NCBI GenBank assembly: GCA_016871055.1 | Contig: VFZW01000011.1 | Coordinates: 1-42,493, forward strand | DNA from: Acidobacteriota bacterium | Lineage (GTDB): Bacteria; Acidobacteriota; Terriglobia; Bryobacterales; Bryobacteraceae | Direction: 5' to 3' | Length of the DNA: 42,493 nt | Shown here: one piece after another, positions 33,581-42,493 of the stretch | Numbering within the stretch: position 1 is the stretch's first letter | Layout: every line of letters starts with the position of its first letter | Program-made: the position numbers and the translations under genes | Notes under the pieces: generated by a model | The model's database searches: none | Told to the model about the DNA's origin: nothing | Seen by the model: the letters and a program-made list of their open reading frames with translations, nothing else

Positions 33581-36500
33581 ATGCTTCAGAACCTTTTGCT
33601 CACATCCCTGGCCTGCGCGAGCCTATACGCGCAAGGCGAACGCGGAACATTCAACGGAACCGTCCTCGATTCATCCGGCGCGGCCGTGGCCGGCGCGCAG
33701 GTGAAGATTCTCAACCCGGCGACCGGCGTTGAGTTTTCGACCGCAACCACCGACGCCGGTGTTTACCGTGCGCCCTCGATGCAGCCAGGCACGTACCGCA
33801 TCACCATCACCGCGGCCGGATTCAAAGCCGCCGTGCGCTCCAACGTCATCCTTGCTGTCGCGCAAACACTGACCGTCGATTTTAACCTCGAAGTCGGCAA
33901 CGTCCAGGAATCGATTACCGTCTCCACCGACCCGCCTCTCCTTGAAACCGGTACCGCAGAAATCGGCAGCTATGTCTCGAAGAAAGAATTCGATACATGG
34001 CCCATCGTCGTAGGCGACGGCCGCCGCCAGATCCAGCAGTTCATCTTCACTTCGCTGCCCGGCACCGTCGGTGGCACCTGGCAAGGCTCGATCAACGGCA
34101 GCCAGAATTTTTCACACGAAATCCTGATCGACGGCATCTCCGTCGGACGCATGGACCTTGCCGGCGGCGCCAACAACGAGTTCAGCCCCTCGGCCGAAAC
34201 GATCTCCGAGTTCAAGCTGCAGACCGGCACCGTCAGCGCGCAGTACTCCGGCGGGCAAACTTCGGTCGCCAACTTTGCGACAAAGTCCGGTACGAACTCG
34301 CTGCACGGCACCGCCTACTATTACGGCCAGAACGACGCCCTCCGCGCCAACAGCTTCAACGCGAACGCGAACGGCATCAAGCGCCAGCCTTTCAAGCAAC
34401 ACAACTACGGCTACTCCGTTTCCGGCCCCGTCATGTTGCCGAAACTTTATGACGGCCGCAACAAGAGTTTCTTCTTCACGAACTTCGAACAGACCAAGGT
34501 AAAGGACTTCAACGCCACTGCCGTTACTCAACTCCCGACCGTCGATTTTAAGCAAGGAAACTTCGCGCGTCTGTTGAATAACGGCTTCACCGGCCAAGCC
34601 GCCTCCGGCACCAACGTCGGTGTCGACGCCGATGGCCGTCCCGTAGTCTTCGGCGCGATCTACGATCCCAACACGACTCGCCAGACGCCGAGTGGCGCCT
34701 GGATTCGCGATGCGTTCCCCGGCAACATCGTCCCGAGAAACCGCTTCAGCCCCGTCTCGTCGAAGATCCTCGAACTCGCGCCTATCACCGATCCGTTGTT
34801 CGATCAGATGTTGCGCAACATGCCGGCATTGGGCGCCTGCTGCCCGATCTTCAACGAGAAGATGTTGACCTTTAAGGGTGACCATCACTTCAACGAGAAA
34901 CACCGCACCAGCGGCATGGTCAATCGGAATTTTCGCCTTCGCAACAATTCCCCCGGGGGCCGTTGGGGCCCGCCTCCGGGAACACCGACCAACGTCTACC
35001 AGTTGCAGAACACGCCCGGCACAATGGTTCGCCTCGCGCACGATTTCACCATCACGCCCTCTCTGCTCGGTCACGCCGCCCTCGGCTACAACCGCTTCGG
35101 CAACCTCAATCAGAGCGTGTACGTCGACCAGGATTGGCCTGCCAAAATCGGTGTGCTAAACGTTCCCGGCACGCACTTCCCGGTGCTCAATTTCGCCGGT
35201 CAGAACTTCCAAGGTGGCGGCATCGGCGCCGGCGGACGGTTGGCTTCGGGCAACCGCGGCGGGTCTTTCAACGGTTCCACCATCGGTCAGGTCGACATGA
35301 CCTACGTCCGAGGCAAGCACAACTACAAATTCGGCTTCGAAAATCGCCGCTACTACTACAACATCCGCAATAAGAGCGGCTCGGGCGATTTCAACTTCTC
35401 GCCGAATCAGACTGCGCTGCCCGGTTTTATCAACCAGACCGGACACTCGTTCGCCAGCTTCCTGCTCGGAACCTATAACACGGCATCGCGCAACGAAGTC
35501 AGCTCCAACTTCGGCCACCGCTGGAGAACCTTCGACTTCTATTACCAGGACGACTGGAAGGTGTCGAAGAAATTGACGCTGAATCTCGGCATGCGCTGGG
35601 GCATCGTTGGCGGATTGATTGAAGTCGCCGGCCGCATGTCGGGCCTCGATCTGTCCAAGCCGAATCCCGCGGCAGCCAATCGCCCTGGGATTCTCGCCTT
35701 CGCCGACGATCAGAACCTCCGTGGATTCCAGAACACCTACTGGGCGCAGCTTTCGCCCAAGTTCGGTTTCGCCTACGCTATGACGAACAAACTTGTCATG
35801 CGCGGCGGCTATGGCATCAATAATACGCCCGCTATCTCCAACGGCTTCGGCTTCGGCGGAACGCTCGGTTACGCGACTAATATTCTCGTTAACCCGTCCA
35901 CCCGTACCTACCGGTTCGCCGAGGACGTTGGCGGAGTGTTGCACCAGCCGTTTCCGTCTCTCACAACGACGCTCCCCAACAAGAGCGCAACGTTGGCCAA
36001 CAATCAGGGCATCGATTACTACCCGCTCGACGGCAACCGCCTGCCGTATGTGCAGAACTGGAACCTGGGCTTCCAGTACCAGTTGCCTGCTTCCACCGTC
36101 GTCGAAATTAACTACGTCGGCAACAAGGGTACCCGTCTGATCGCCAAGGGTTTCTCGCAGCCGAACAATCTGCCGTTCGCCATCACCCAACAATACGGCG
36201 ATCTCCTGCCTCGTCCGTGGAACGCGCAGAGCCCGATTCCCGCGCCCTTCCCCGGCTTCTCGGGAACTAATTTCCAGGCGTTGCGTCCCTATCCGCAGTT
36301 CACAGGGATAAACGATATCTTCCCGAACATCGGTTCGTCCAGTTACCACTCGGCGCAGGTGCAGGTGACGCGGCACTTTACCAAGGGCATCGCCATCCTC
36401 GGCGCATACACTTGGTCGAAGGCGATTGGCCTGACCGATAACGCGATCGACGCTGAAGGTGTGGCCGACGTGTTCAACCGCAATTTGGAGCGGGCGATCA

Positions 36501-37102
36501 CCAATTACCACTACCCGCACGTATTTAAGGTCAGCGGCATCTACGAACTGCCGATCGGCGCCGGCAAGAAGCTGAATATGAGCGGCATCGTCGACAAGTT
36601 CTTCGGCGGATGGCAGTTCTCTGGCAACCTCCAGGCGCGATCGGGCAATCCGGTCGCCATCGGAACGTCCGGTATCAACTTGCCGACCGGTAACGCCGCT
36701 CGACCCGACTACGTGGGCGGCCAGGCGATCATCGCCAACGCCAATGCGCCGCTCAACTTCCGCGGCTTCGCCGGCGGCGTGCCTTATTTGAACCGCGCGG
36801 CATTTGCCAATCCGGCTGTCTTCGCCGGTGGCCAGAACGTCGTGACCCGCCTCGGAACGGTTGGACCCTATCTGCCCAACATCCGCGACCGTCACTGGAT
36901 TCGCGAGGACATCGCCGTTCAAAAGATGTTCAAGATCGATGAGATCCGCAACTTCGAATTGCGCGGCACGTTCCAGAACCCTTGGAACCGCCACGGTATC
37001 GGTGGGTTGATCACCAACATCATCGACCCGAGTTTCGGCCAGTTCACCGGCCAGCAAATGGGCGCCCGTAATATCGAACTGATGCTGCGTTTCGCCTTCT
37101 AA
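33581..37102 (+). CDS. TonB-receptor-like outer-membrane protein with carboxypeptidase regulatory-like N-terminal domain
   Basis: 1173 residues. A signal peptide ends near LYAQ. A carboxypeptidase-regulatory-like/CNA-B-type Ig domain (about 20-105: GTFNGTVLDSSGAAVAGAQV ... PGTYRITITAAGF) is followed by a plug-like domain (ILIDGISVGRMD; SAETISEFKLQTG) and a very long beta-barrel rich in aromatic strands that ends in the C-terminal phenylalanine (ELMLRFAF), as outer-membrane proteins do. Such OAR/'TonB-dependent receptor' proteins are numerous in Solibacter and usually import glycans or peptides. It stands alone, with GAGGT before the ATG. Its stop overlaps the repeat-protein gene by 4 bp. Confidence 0.93.
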   Translation: MLQNLLLTSLACASLYAQGERGTFNGTVLDSSGAAVAGAQVKILNPATGVEFSTATTDAGVYRAPSMQPGTYRITITAAGFKAAVRSNVILAVAQTLTVDFNLEVGNVQESITVSTDPPLLETGTAEIGSYVSKKEFDTWPIVVGDGRRQIQQFIFTSLPGTVGGTWQGSINGSQNFSHEILIDGISVGRMDLAGGANNEFSPSAETISEFKLQTGTVSAQYSGGQTSVANFATKSGTNSLHGTAYYYGQNDALRANSFNANANGIKRQPFKQHNYGYSVSGPVMLPKLYDGRNKSFFFTNFEQTKVKDFNATAVTQLPTVDFKQGNFARLLNNGFTGQAASGTNVGVDADGRPVVFGAIYDPNTTRQTPSGAWIRDAFPGNIVPRNRFSPVSSKILELAPITDPLFDQMLRNMPALGACCPIFNEKMLTFKGDHHFNEKHRTSGMVNRNFRLRNNSPGGRWGPPPGTPTNVYQLQNTPGTMVRLAHDFTITPSLLGHAALGYNRFGNLNQSVYVDQDWPAKIGVLNVPGTHFPVLNFAGQNFQGGGIGAGGRLASGNRGGSFNGSTIGQVDMTYVRGKHNYKFGFENRRYYYNIRNKSGSGDFNFSPNQTALPGFINQTGHSFASFLLGTYNTASRNEVSSNFGHRWRTFDFYYQDDWKVSKKLTLNLGMRWGIVGGLIEVAGRMSGLDLSKPNPAAANRPGILAFADDQNLRGFQNTYWAQLSPKFGFAYAMTNKLVMRGGYGINNTPAISNGFGFGGTLGYATNILVNPSTRTYRFAEDVGGVLHQPFPSLTTTLPNKSATLANNQGIDYYPLDGNRLPYVQNWNLGFQYQLPASTVVEINYVGNKGTRLIAKGFSQPNNLPFAITQQYGDLLPRPWNAQSPIPAPFPGFSGTNFQALRPYPQFTGINDIFPNIGSSSYHSAQVQVTRHFTKGIAILGAYTWSKAIGLTDNAIDAEGVADVFNRNLERAITNYHYPHVFKVSGIYELPIGAGKKLNMSGIVDKFFGGWQFSGNLQARSGNPVAIGTSGINLPTGNAARPDYVGGQAIIANANAPLNFRGFAGGVPYLNRAAFANPAVFAGGQNVVTRLGTVGPYLPNIRDRHWIREDIAVQKMFKIDEIRNFELRGTFQNPWNRHGIGGLITNIIDPSFGQFTGQQMGARNIELMLRFAF

Positions 37103-38890
37103 GGCCGCACGAATTCGTAGTCGATGGGCGGCAGCCAAACGCCGTTGCGGCGGGTCCAGAGGCGGACCCACAGCGGGGCGAATGGCTGCGCCCCGCATGG
37201 GGGTTGTGTGTTCTGCGTTGTGCAGACGACGTTTGGAATGGTGACGCTGGTTCCGCTGGTCAGCGTCGCATGAAGATTGCCGATTCCCCGCTGCGTGCCG
37301 AAGTCGAACCAGTTGTCCTGCGCACCGGCGCCTGGGCTCCAGGTAAAGGTAACGTTAGTGGGCGGGAGGGTGGATAGCGGCGTCGGCGCGGTGAGTTTGG
37401 CGCGGGGATCGGCGGTGCAATGAGTGGTCGCGGTGAAGGGTATGTCGATCGGCGGCAGATATCCCGCGGCGGTGCGCGTCTAAAGGCGCGCGAAGAGTTG
37501 TTGGCCGTTGCAGGGAAGGCCGAAGACTTCGATCTGCGTTGATCGCACAATGCCGGCGGCGATGTTGCCGATGCCGACGGACGTGCCGACGTCGAGCCAG
37601 TAATCGAGAGCAGCCGTACCCGTGGTCCACGAGAAGATTTGGGACGCCGCGGGAAGCGCCGAGCCGGAGGCTGGAGAGATGAATGTCGCGCGGGGATCGC
37701 CGCCGCATGAGGTTGCCGCCGTGTAGGAGTAATCGATCGGCGGGAGATATCCGGCGGCATTGCGGGTCCACAAGCGCACCCAGACGGTGCGGCCGTCGCA
37801 TGGGATTCCAGCGACGTTTTTCGTGACGCCGGCGACGGTGCCGGCGAAGTAAAGCCCGTTGCCGGGCCCCGGGCCCACGTCGAGCCAGTAGTCGATCGCG
37901 TTGAGGCCCGCCGACCAGGTGAATTGGGCGGAGCCGTTGATGACGGTTTGGGCGATGGGGGCGGTGATTTGGCCCTTGGCGGATGCGCCGCAACTGAGCG
38001 GGGGGACGAAGCGATAGCCTGAAGCGCCGTAATAACCCGTTGCGTAGCGCGGGGTGATCTGGGCGTGCACGAATGCTGAGCCGGCGCAGAAGTCCGCGGT
38101 TATCGTCACCGAGGTTCCAGTGATGCTACCAGCCCATATGTTGCCTTGACCGTGGATCGTGCCAAGGTTCAAGAAGTAGTCGATGGCGCCCGGGGCTTGT
38201 GTCCAAGTAAAGGTGACGGTTGAGCCGGGCAGGCGTGATTCGCGGGCTGGAGTGACGAGGCCACTGCTGAAAGGACTCACGCAGGAGAAGCTGTCGAGGT
38301 AGGTGAAGTCGACAGGATCGAGATATCCGCTGGCTGTACGTGTCCAAAGGCGCACCCACACCGTACTCCACGGAACGCAACGGAGGGTCACGGTGCGGGT
38401 GTTGGTGGTCTGGAAGCCGGCGGATATGTCGCCGATGCCACGGGCGGTACCGACATCGAGCCAATAGCCGATGGCGCTGGCGGGAGCATTCCAACTAAAC
38501 GTGGCGCTGTTGTTAAACAGAGTGTTGCCCGGCGAGGGACTCAGGATGGTTGCGCGTGGATCGGGGCCGCAGTTGGTTGGTGCGGTGTACGTCGCCGTGA
38601 AGGGCGTGGTGCTGGTAGAGCCGACGTAGCGGCTTCGAAGGGTGAGGTGAAAGGTTTGGCCGTTGCAGGGAATCTTCGACACGGTATAGGAAAGGCCGGT
38701 GGTCGGTCCGTAGAAGATATCGCCGGTAAGTGAGTTGGGCTGGGAACCGATCGAGAAATCGTATTCGATGATAGTGGGGTTGTGCTCCCACGTGAATGTC
38801 ACCGTGTTGCCAGGAAGGACCGAGCCCGGCGGGGGATAAAGGATGACGGAGTCGCCATCCGGTTCAAGGCCAAAACAGAGCGCGGCGGAG
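37099..38890 (-). repeat. Six diverged tandem protein repeats of about 95 codons
   Basis: The units begin near DPRATILSPSPGNTL-type segments and end near VWVRLWTRNAAGYLPPIDY. Nucleotide identity is low, so the duplication is old. Units 2, 4 and 5 are most alike; unit 6 has an insertion after its first Cys. Confidence 0.7.
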
Positions 38891-38916
38891 AAGTGGGCCA
38901 ACCTTATATGACGCAT
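37099..38916 (-). CDS. Exported six-unit repeat protein, interrupted by an in-frame amber codon
   Basis: From ATG 38916 (weak signal: HIRLAHFSAALCFG) the frame reads to a TAG at 37480-37482 and continues, in the same frame and with the same repeat pattern, to a TAG at 37099-37101: 605 residues if the amber is read through, 478 if not. Six units of about 95 residues recur, each with a P---- G--LP--- -TFTW strand, a DYWLDVG- -G-GNI stretch, and a cysteine pair, closing with VWVRLWTR--AGYLPPIDY. The amber replaces the Trp of RLWTR in unit 5. No family is recognised; fibronectin/Ig-like. It is probably a secreted adhesin or structural protein. Confidence 0.75.
37480..37482 (-). other. In-frame amber codon (TAG) in place of a conserved Trp codon
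   Basis: The coding strand reads CGC CTT TAG ACG CGC; in the parallel units the codon between RL and TR is TGG. A G-to-A change of TGG gives TAG. Reading through restores units 5 and 6 up to the stop overlapping the TonB-receptor gene. Confidence 0.85.
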
Positions 38917-38995
38917 TGGGGATGATCGTACCAGAATTTTTCGCTGTCGTGGCAGAGTTTTGAGCCCGTCCGCACATTCCCTGGCAGGAGCCCTC

Positions 38996-40419
38996 ATGCA
39001 ATACCCCAGCACACAGCTTCCTGGCGGGTACGCCGCCGGTCATCCGGTCCCGAGCAGTTTTCCGATCTTCACCGCGCCCTCCACCCGCACCGAAAAGAAC
39101 GTCGTCCGTCTGCCGCTGGTGTCGACCGCCTGCTGGCGCCTCAACGATCTCCGGTTCGACTTCGATTCCTCCTTCGTCATGCCCGCCGCGCACGGCGAGT
39201 TCGTCGCACTGCGGAAGATCATCGACGCCCACCCCGGGTCGCCGATGTCGGTCTTCGGGCACTCCGATCCTGTCGGCAACCTGGAATACAACAAGGAGCT
39301 GTCGGGCCGCCGGGCCGAGGCCATCTACTCGCTGCTGACGCACGACGTCGCCCGCTGGGAAAAATTCTACAAGAACTCGCACGGCGGCGACGACTGGGGC
39401 CTGAAGCAGATTCAGGTTATGCTCGACGCCCTGGCCTACGATCCCGGCAACACCGCCGGTGAATCGACCAAGCGTTCGAAAGAAGCGATCCAGGCATTCC
39501 AGCGTGCCAACAATTTGAACGACGACGGCGATGCCGGGCCACTGACCCGCGCCGTGCTCTTCCAGAAATACTTCGAGTTCCTCTTCCCGCGCAAAGTCGA
39601 AAAGCCCGAGTTCCTGCACAAGGGCATCGACCCCGGCGGCAAAGGCGATTTCCAGGGCTGCGGCGAGTTCAATCCGGCCATGATTCTGTCCAAGGACGAA
39701 GCGAAGAAGATGTCCGAGGAAGAGCGAAACGCCGAGAACGGCGTGAACCGGCGCGTGCTCATCCTTTTTTTAAGCCCGGCACCGAAGATCATGTCGAGAA
39801 ATGGCCTTGCCCGCGCGTCGCCGAGGGCGGCGGTGATTGCAAAAAGCGGTTCTGGAGCGACGCCGACAAGCGCCGCGCCAAGCAGGAAGAGCGCCGGACC
39901 TTTGCCGATACCGAGGACACGTTCGCGTGCAGATTCTATCACCGATTGACCGAGTCCTCGCCGTGCGAAATCTCGGCCGCCCGGTTGATGTTTGTCGAAA
40001 TCTTCCTGGACCTCCCTGAGACGTGGACCGAAGCCGCCGAGAAGTTCCAACTCGTCAGCGCCGACGGCGAATACGACCGGACGATGACCCGCGCGCAGGC
40101 GTCCCTCCGCAGCGAAGGGCGGTACGCGCTGACTTTCACGAACGTGATTGCCGGGCAGAAGTACACGCTGTATCACTACCCGGCGCCGGAGACGCGGTTG
40201 GCTGTGTTTTCCGAGATCCCCTTCGATGTAATTAACAAGGTCGGTGGTACGTCGAGCTTGGCGGTCGTGAAAGCCGAAGCAAATCCGCAAATTGAGTACG
40301 TCGAGGTGTCGTCGGAAGACCCTGTGCTATTCAACGAACCGGGATCGTTCGATTTTAGTCCGTATCTGTTTGCCGACCCGCACGAGATGGAAGATGCGTT
40401 TGAATTGGAGACGGTCTAA
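38996..40419 (+). CDS. OmpA-like/peptidoglycan-binding protein, interrupted by a frameshift in a T7 run
   Basis: ATG 38996 follows AGGAG. Part 1 holds an OmpA-like region (FDFDSSFVMPAAHGEF, MSVFGHSDPVGNLEYNKELS, GRRAEAIYSLL) and a peptidoglycan-binding helix pair (IQAFQRANNLNDDGDAGPLT). After NRRVLIL the frame fails at a T7 run. One extra T restores FFKPGTED, KWPCPRVAEGGGDCKKRFWS, TFACRFYHRLTESSPCE and on to the end at 40419, about 474 residues in all. This second half, with its Cys-rich linker, follows a layout I associate with OmpA/peptidoglycan proteins beside injection-system effectors. The TAA overlaps the next ATG by one base. Confidence 0.78.
39765..39771 (+). other. T7 homopolymer at the OmpA-like gene frame break
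   Basis: Seven T follow CC and precede AAG. With eight T the frame reads LFFKPGTED and continues; with seven it turns into LSPAPK and ends near 39949. Slippery for both sequencing and transcription. Confidence 0.8.
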
Positions 40420-42493
40420 TGGACGCCGAACCACATTGGCCGTCGCCCAATCCGCCGCCGCCGGCCAAGGACAAGCGCGACCCCGGCGAAATCGAAATCG
40501 AAATTGAAGATCCGGCCACGCCGCAACAGGATCCGGAAGATGCACCCAACCAGCTGGACAGCACGATTTTTTCGCCAGCATTCTCGTTCGTGGAGTATCG
40601 CTCGTACAAAATCCTAAGCGGGGGCGAGCATCTGTACTACCCCGACATGGAGGCTACTCGCGTTGTTGCGCCGAAGCCGCTTCTGGAGCATGATGTGGAG
40701 CCGCCGGCGAAAGGGGATTTCGGAGCGGACGATCTGCCTTGGGTGCCTGTGAAGGGCAAGTGGATTTATTTGTTCCAGGACTATCTGGATACGTTTTCGT
40801 GGTTTAGCGAGTCCTACATCGATTCGAACGGGCTGATCGCGTCGGTGGATCTGGCCGGCGCAAAAAACAGCGAGCCCAATGACCGCCCGGCGCCGCAAAC
40901 CGGTCACGAACTGGCGTGCGTGGCTCATACTATCAATGGCGAGCCGGCTTTTTATTACGGCTATTTGAGCCGCGTGCGCTTGCCGCTTGATGCGATTCGA
41001 ATGCTGCTTAAGCATGGCCGCCAGTTGCTGCTATGTGTCGATACGAACGTCAAAGAGCCGCGCAATCCGAAGGCGGGCTTGATTCGCCAGAAGAACGACG
41101 TTTTCCTGTTCGGTGTGACTGATCCGATGTCTGTGGCGCTCGATCTGGGCCGTTTGTATTTGATCGACCGGATGGATCTGTTGACGAATACGCTTCCGTC
41201 GGACGAACTCGGCGCCAGAGTGCGCCGGGACATCGAAGAGCGGCAGGCGAAGTATATGATCGGCGGAATTCTGGAAAAAGTCATGACGAGCAATGACCAA
41301 ACGGCGAAGCAGTTAACAGGGATGTTCAAGAAGACTGACGCGAAGGGGAAGATTCTGCCTCCGCCGATTACGATGCTTCGGGAGTATCGGGAGTCCTACG
41401 ACCGAAAGCTGCGGACGCTAATGGTCCGGTCGGAAGCTTCGGCGGCGGCCGTCTGTTCTTGGTTGGCGGGGACCTTGATGCGAATTGCCTGGGTGGGGCA
41501 TTCGGCGAAATGGAGCGACATACCGGCTTACTTGCGTGTTTTTGGCCAAGCGGCGCTGCGGATTTCCGAGTCCGACGCGGGGCAGGCCTATCTCGGAGAC
41601 GTGCTGGAAACGCCGGACCACTGGATTCATCAATACGCGCTGCCCGCCGAGACTCCTGGCCCGACGACGTACGGCATCATTTCGGCGTCGGCGTCGGCTG
41701 TGTTTAGTGTGTCGGAGCAACTCGCGGCGCGATACATTCGGTTGCACGGGACGAAGGCCGCCAGTTACGTAACCGACTCGCTGAACGCCGTGGTCGGCGG
41801 CGAAGTATTTCATGTCGCCGAGGTCAAGATCATGGGGACGCGGCTGGACGGTTCGCAGAAACGCGTGAGCGCATATGAAGTTCGCACGAATTTCAGCGGC
41901 AAACTGACGCTGGCGAAGTTCCTCGCTCCCGGATCGGACTTCAATAAGTATGGAGGGCGCGCGCTTTATTTTGCGGGCGTCGGATCGTTCCTGTTGGCGG
42001 CCAAGGCGCTCTATGATGGCGGATTTTCTGGACTCACTTCGGAGGTGCTGATCGGCGCCGCGGCGAGCGTGTCCGATATTGCCGGTTCGACGCTTGGGCT
42101 GCTAGGAAAAATGGGCGAACAGGGCTTGGCGGTGCTGGGGGGGCATATCGGCGGCGATCGGGTTCGCGATGTCGGTGAAAGGCATCGCTACCTCGGCCGA
42201 CAGACAGGACTACACGTCGGTTGGGGGTATTCGTTGTCGGCGGCGGGATCGGCCCTGACGTTCCTCTCTTGCTACTTGGCCTATATGGGCGGAGCGAGCG
42301 CGGCGACGGGTTTTGGAATTCCATTGGGCGCGGCGCTGGCGATAAGCGGAATGGCTTTGGGCCTGCCCGGAACGCTGATCGTCACGTTTGGCGGACACAC
42401 CGATTTGATGGTGTTTGTGAATCACTGTTCTTTCGGGGCGAATTATGGCGCTGGCGGCGAGATGCCCTGGTCGGGGAAAAAGAAGATGAGCGA
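40419..42493 (+). CDS. Large protein of unknown function with hydrophobic C-terminal part, partial (runs off the window)
   Basis: ATG 40419, overlapping the previous TAA, opens a frame with no stop to the window end: 691 codons plus two bases. The start is MDAEPHWPSPNPPPPAKDKR followed by an acidic stretch. A compact N-terminal domain (about 50-200) contains WVPVKGKWIYLFQDYLDTFS and GHELACVAHTING. A long polar middle (about 200-500) follows. Near residues 512-570 and 602-660 lie hydrophobic segments (ALYFAGVGSFLLAAKALYDG; YSLSAAGSALTFLSCYLAYM; AALAISGMALGLPGTLIVTF). This domain order resembles pore-forming VasX-type effectors only in outline. Coupling to the OmpA-like gene suggests a shared envelope role. 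Confidence 0.72.
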   Translation, partial: MDAEPHWPSPNPPPPAKDKRDPGEIEIEIEDPATPQQDPEDAPNQLDSTIFSPAFSFVEYRSYKILSGGEHLYYPDMEATRVVAPKPLLEHDVEPPAKGDFGADDLPWVPVKGKWIYLFQDYLDTFSWFSESYIDSNGLIASVDLAGAKNSEPNDRPAPQTGHELACVAHTINGEPAFYYGYLSRVRLPLDAIRMLLKHGRQLLLCVDTNVKEPRNPKAGLIRQKNDVFLFGVTDPMSVALDLGRLYLIDRMDLLTNTLPSDELGARVRRDIEERQAKYMIGGILEKVMTSNDQTAKQLTGMFKKTDAKGKILPPPITMLREYRESYDRKLRTLMVRSEASAAAVCSWLAGTLMRIAWVGHSAKWSDIPAYLRVFGQAALRISESDAGQAYLGDVLETPDHWIHQYALPAETPGPTTYGIISASASAVFSVSEQLAARYIRLHGTKAASYVTDSLNAVVGGEVFHVAEVKIMGTRLDGSQKRVSAYEVRTNFSGKLTLAKFLAPGSDFNKYGGRALYFAGVGSFLLAAKALYDGGFSGLTSEVLIGAAASVSDIAGSTLGLLGKMGEQGLAVLGGHIGGDRVRDVGERHRYLGRQTGLHVGWGYSLSAAGSALTFLSCYLAYMGGASAATGFGIPLGAALAISGMALGLPGTLIVTFGGHTDLMVFVNHCSFGANYGAGGEMPWSGKKKMS

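Noticed and set aside
35156-37198. A 680-codon open frame on the - strand inside the TonB-receptor gene
   Set aside because: It is antisense to a clearly real barrel protein, has no recognisable domain, and long antisense frames are expected from the GC-rich third-position bias.
37099-38890. CRISPR array in the repetitive 37-39 kb region
   Set aside because: The repeats are about 285 bp, diverged and protein-coding, with no short identical repeats or spacers.

Overview
The window reads as chromosomal DNA of a high-GC Acidobacteriota member, most likely a Bryobacterales/Solibacter-type soil bacterium. The pointers are a secreted amidase ending in the Solibacter-type TIGR03437 module, a DUF1592/DUF1552 pair, a very large TonB-receptor-like protein with a carboxypeptidase-regulatory-like N-terminus, twin-arginine Gfo/Idh/MocA oxidoreductases, and a pseudokinase fused to a TonB C-terminal domain. 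This assignment is inferred from gene content; no rRNA or tRNA gene was seen.

Layout. 1-6.9 kb (+ strand): rlmH (its 5' end at the window edge), accD, an N-acyl-D-amino-acid deacylase and an ABC-F ATPase, the last three joined by 4-bp stop/start overlaps, then a dienelactone hydrolase, a GlsB-type small membrane protein and a DUF4126 membrane protein. 6.9-12.7 kb (- strand): a tightly overlapping lipid operon with counterparts of all four E. coli ynbABCD proteins (CDP-alcohol phosphotransferase, hydrolase-methyltransferase fusion, PAP2/dual-specificity phosphatase fusion, phosphatidate cytidylyltransferase), plus a PlsC-like acyltransferase carrying a frameshift, an unknown two-helix membrane protein and a holin-like membrane protein. 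12.7-13.0 kb: decayed remains of a DUF433/DUF5615 toxin-antitoxin pair. 13.0-16.5 kb: trpD divergent from sucC-sucD-ndk.

16.5-28.5 kb (mostly - strand): a multiply frameshifted enolase-superfamily pseudogene; a four-cysteine uracil-DNA glycosylase; an ankyrin protein coupled to DUF1552 and DUF1592 genes; the pseudokinase-TonB fusion; and two related Gfo/Idh/MocA oxidoreductases flanking a peptidoglycan amidase. 28.6-33.5 kb: secreted proteins of unknown role, including a haem-motif protein with a terpene-cyclase-like toroid and a divergent CxxCH protein. 33.6-38.9 kb: the TonB-receptor-like outer-membrane protein, convergent with a six-unit secreted repeat protein broken by an in-frame amber codon.

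39.0-42.5 kb (+ strand): an OmpA/peptidoglycan-binding protein whose frame breaks in a T7 run, translationally coupled to a long frame that stays open to the window end (at least 691 codons) and carries a hydrophobic C-terminal part. This module resembles cell-envelope or contractile-injection-associated effector loci and is the best candidate for an undescribed system, together with the expanded ynb-like operon.

Genes are packed very closely: there is no stretch over 300 bases without a gene or gene remnant except 12714-13044, which holds the toxin-antitoxin remains. Four convergent pairs overlap at their stop codons. I found no CRISPR array, insertion sequence, tRNA, rRNA or convincing intrinsic terminator.
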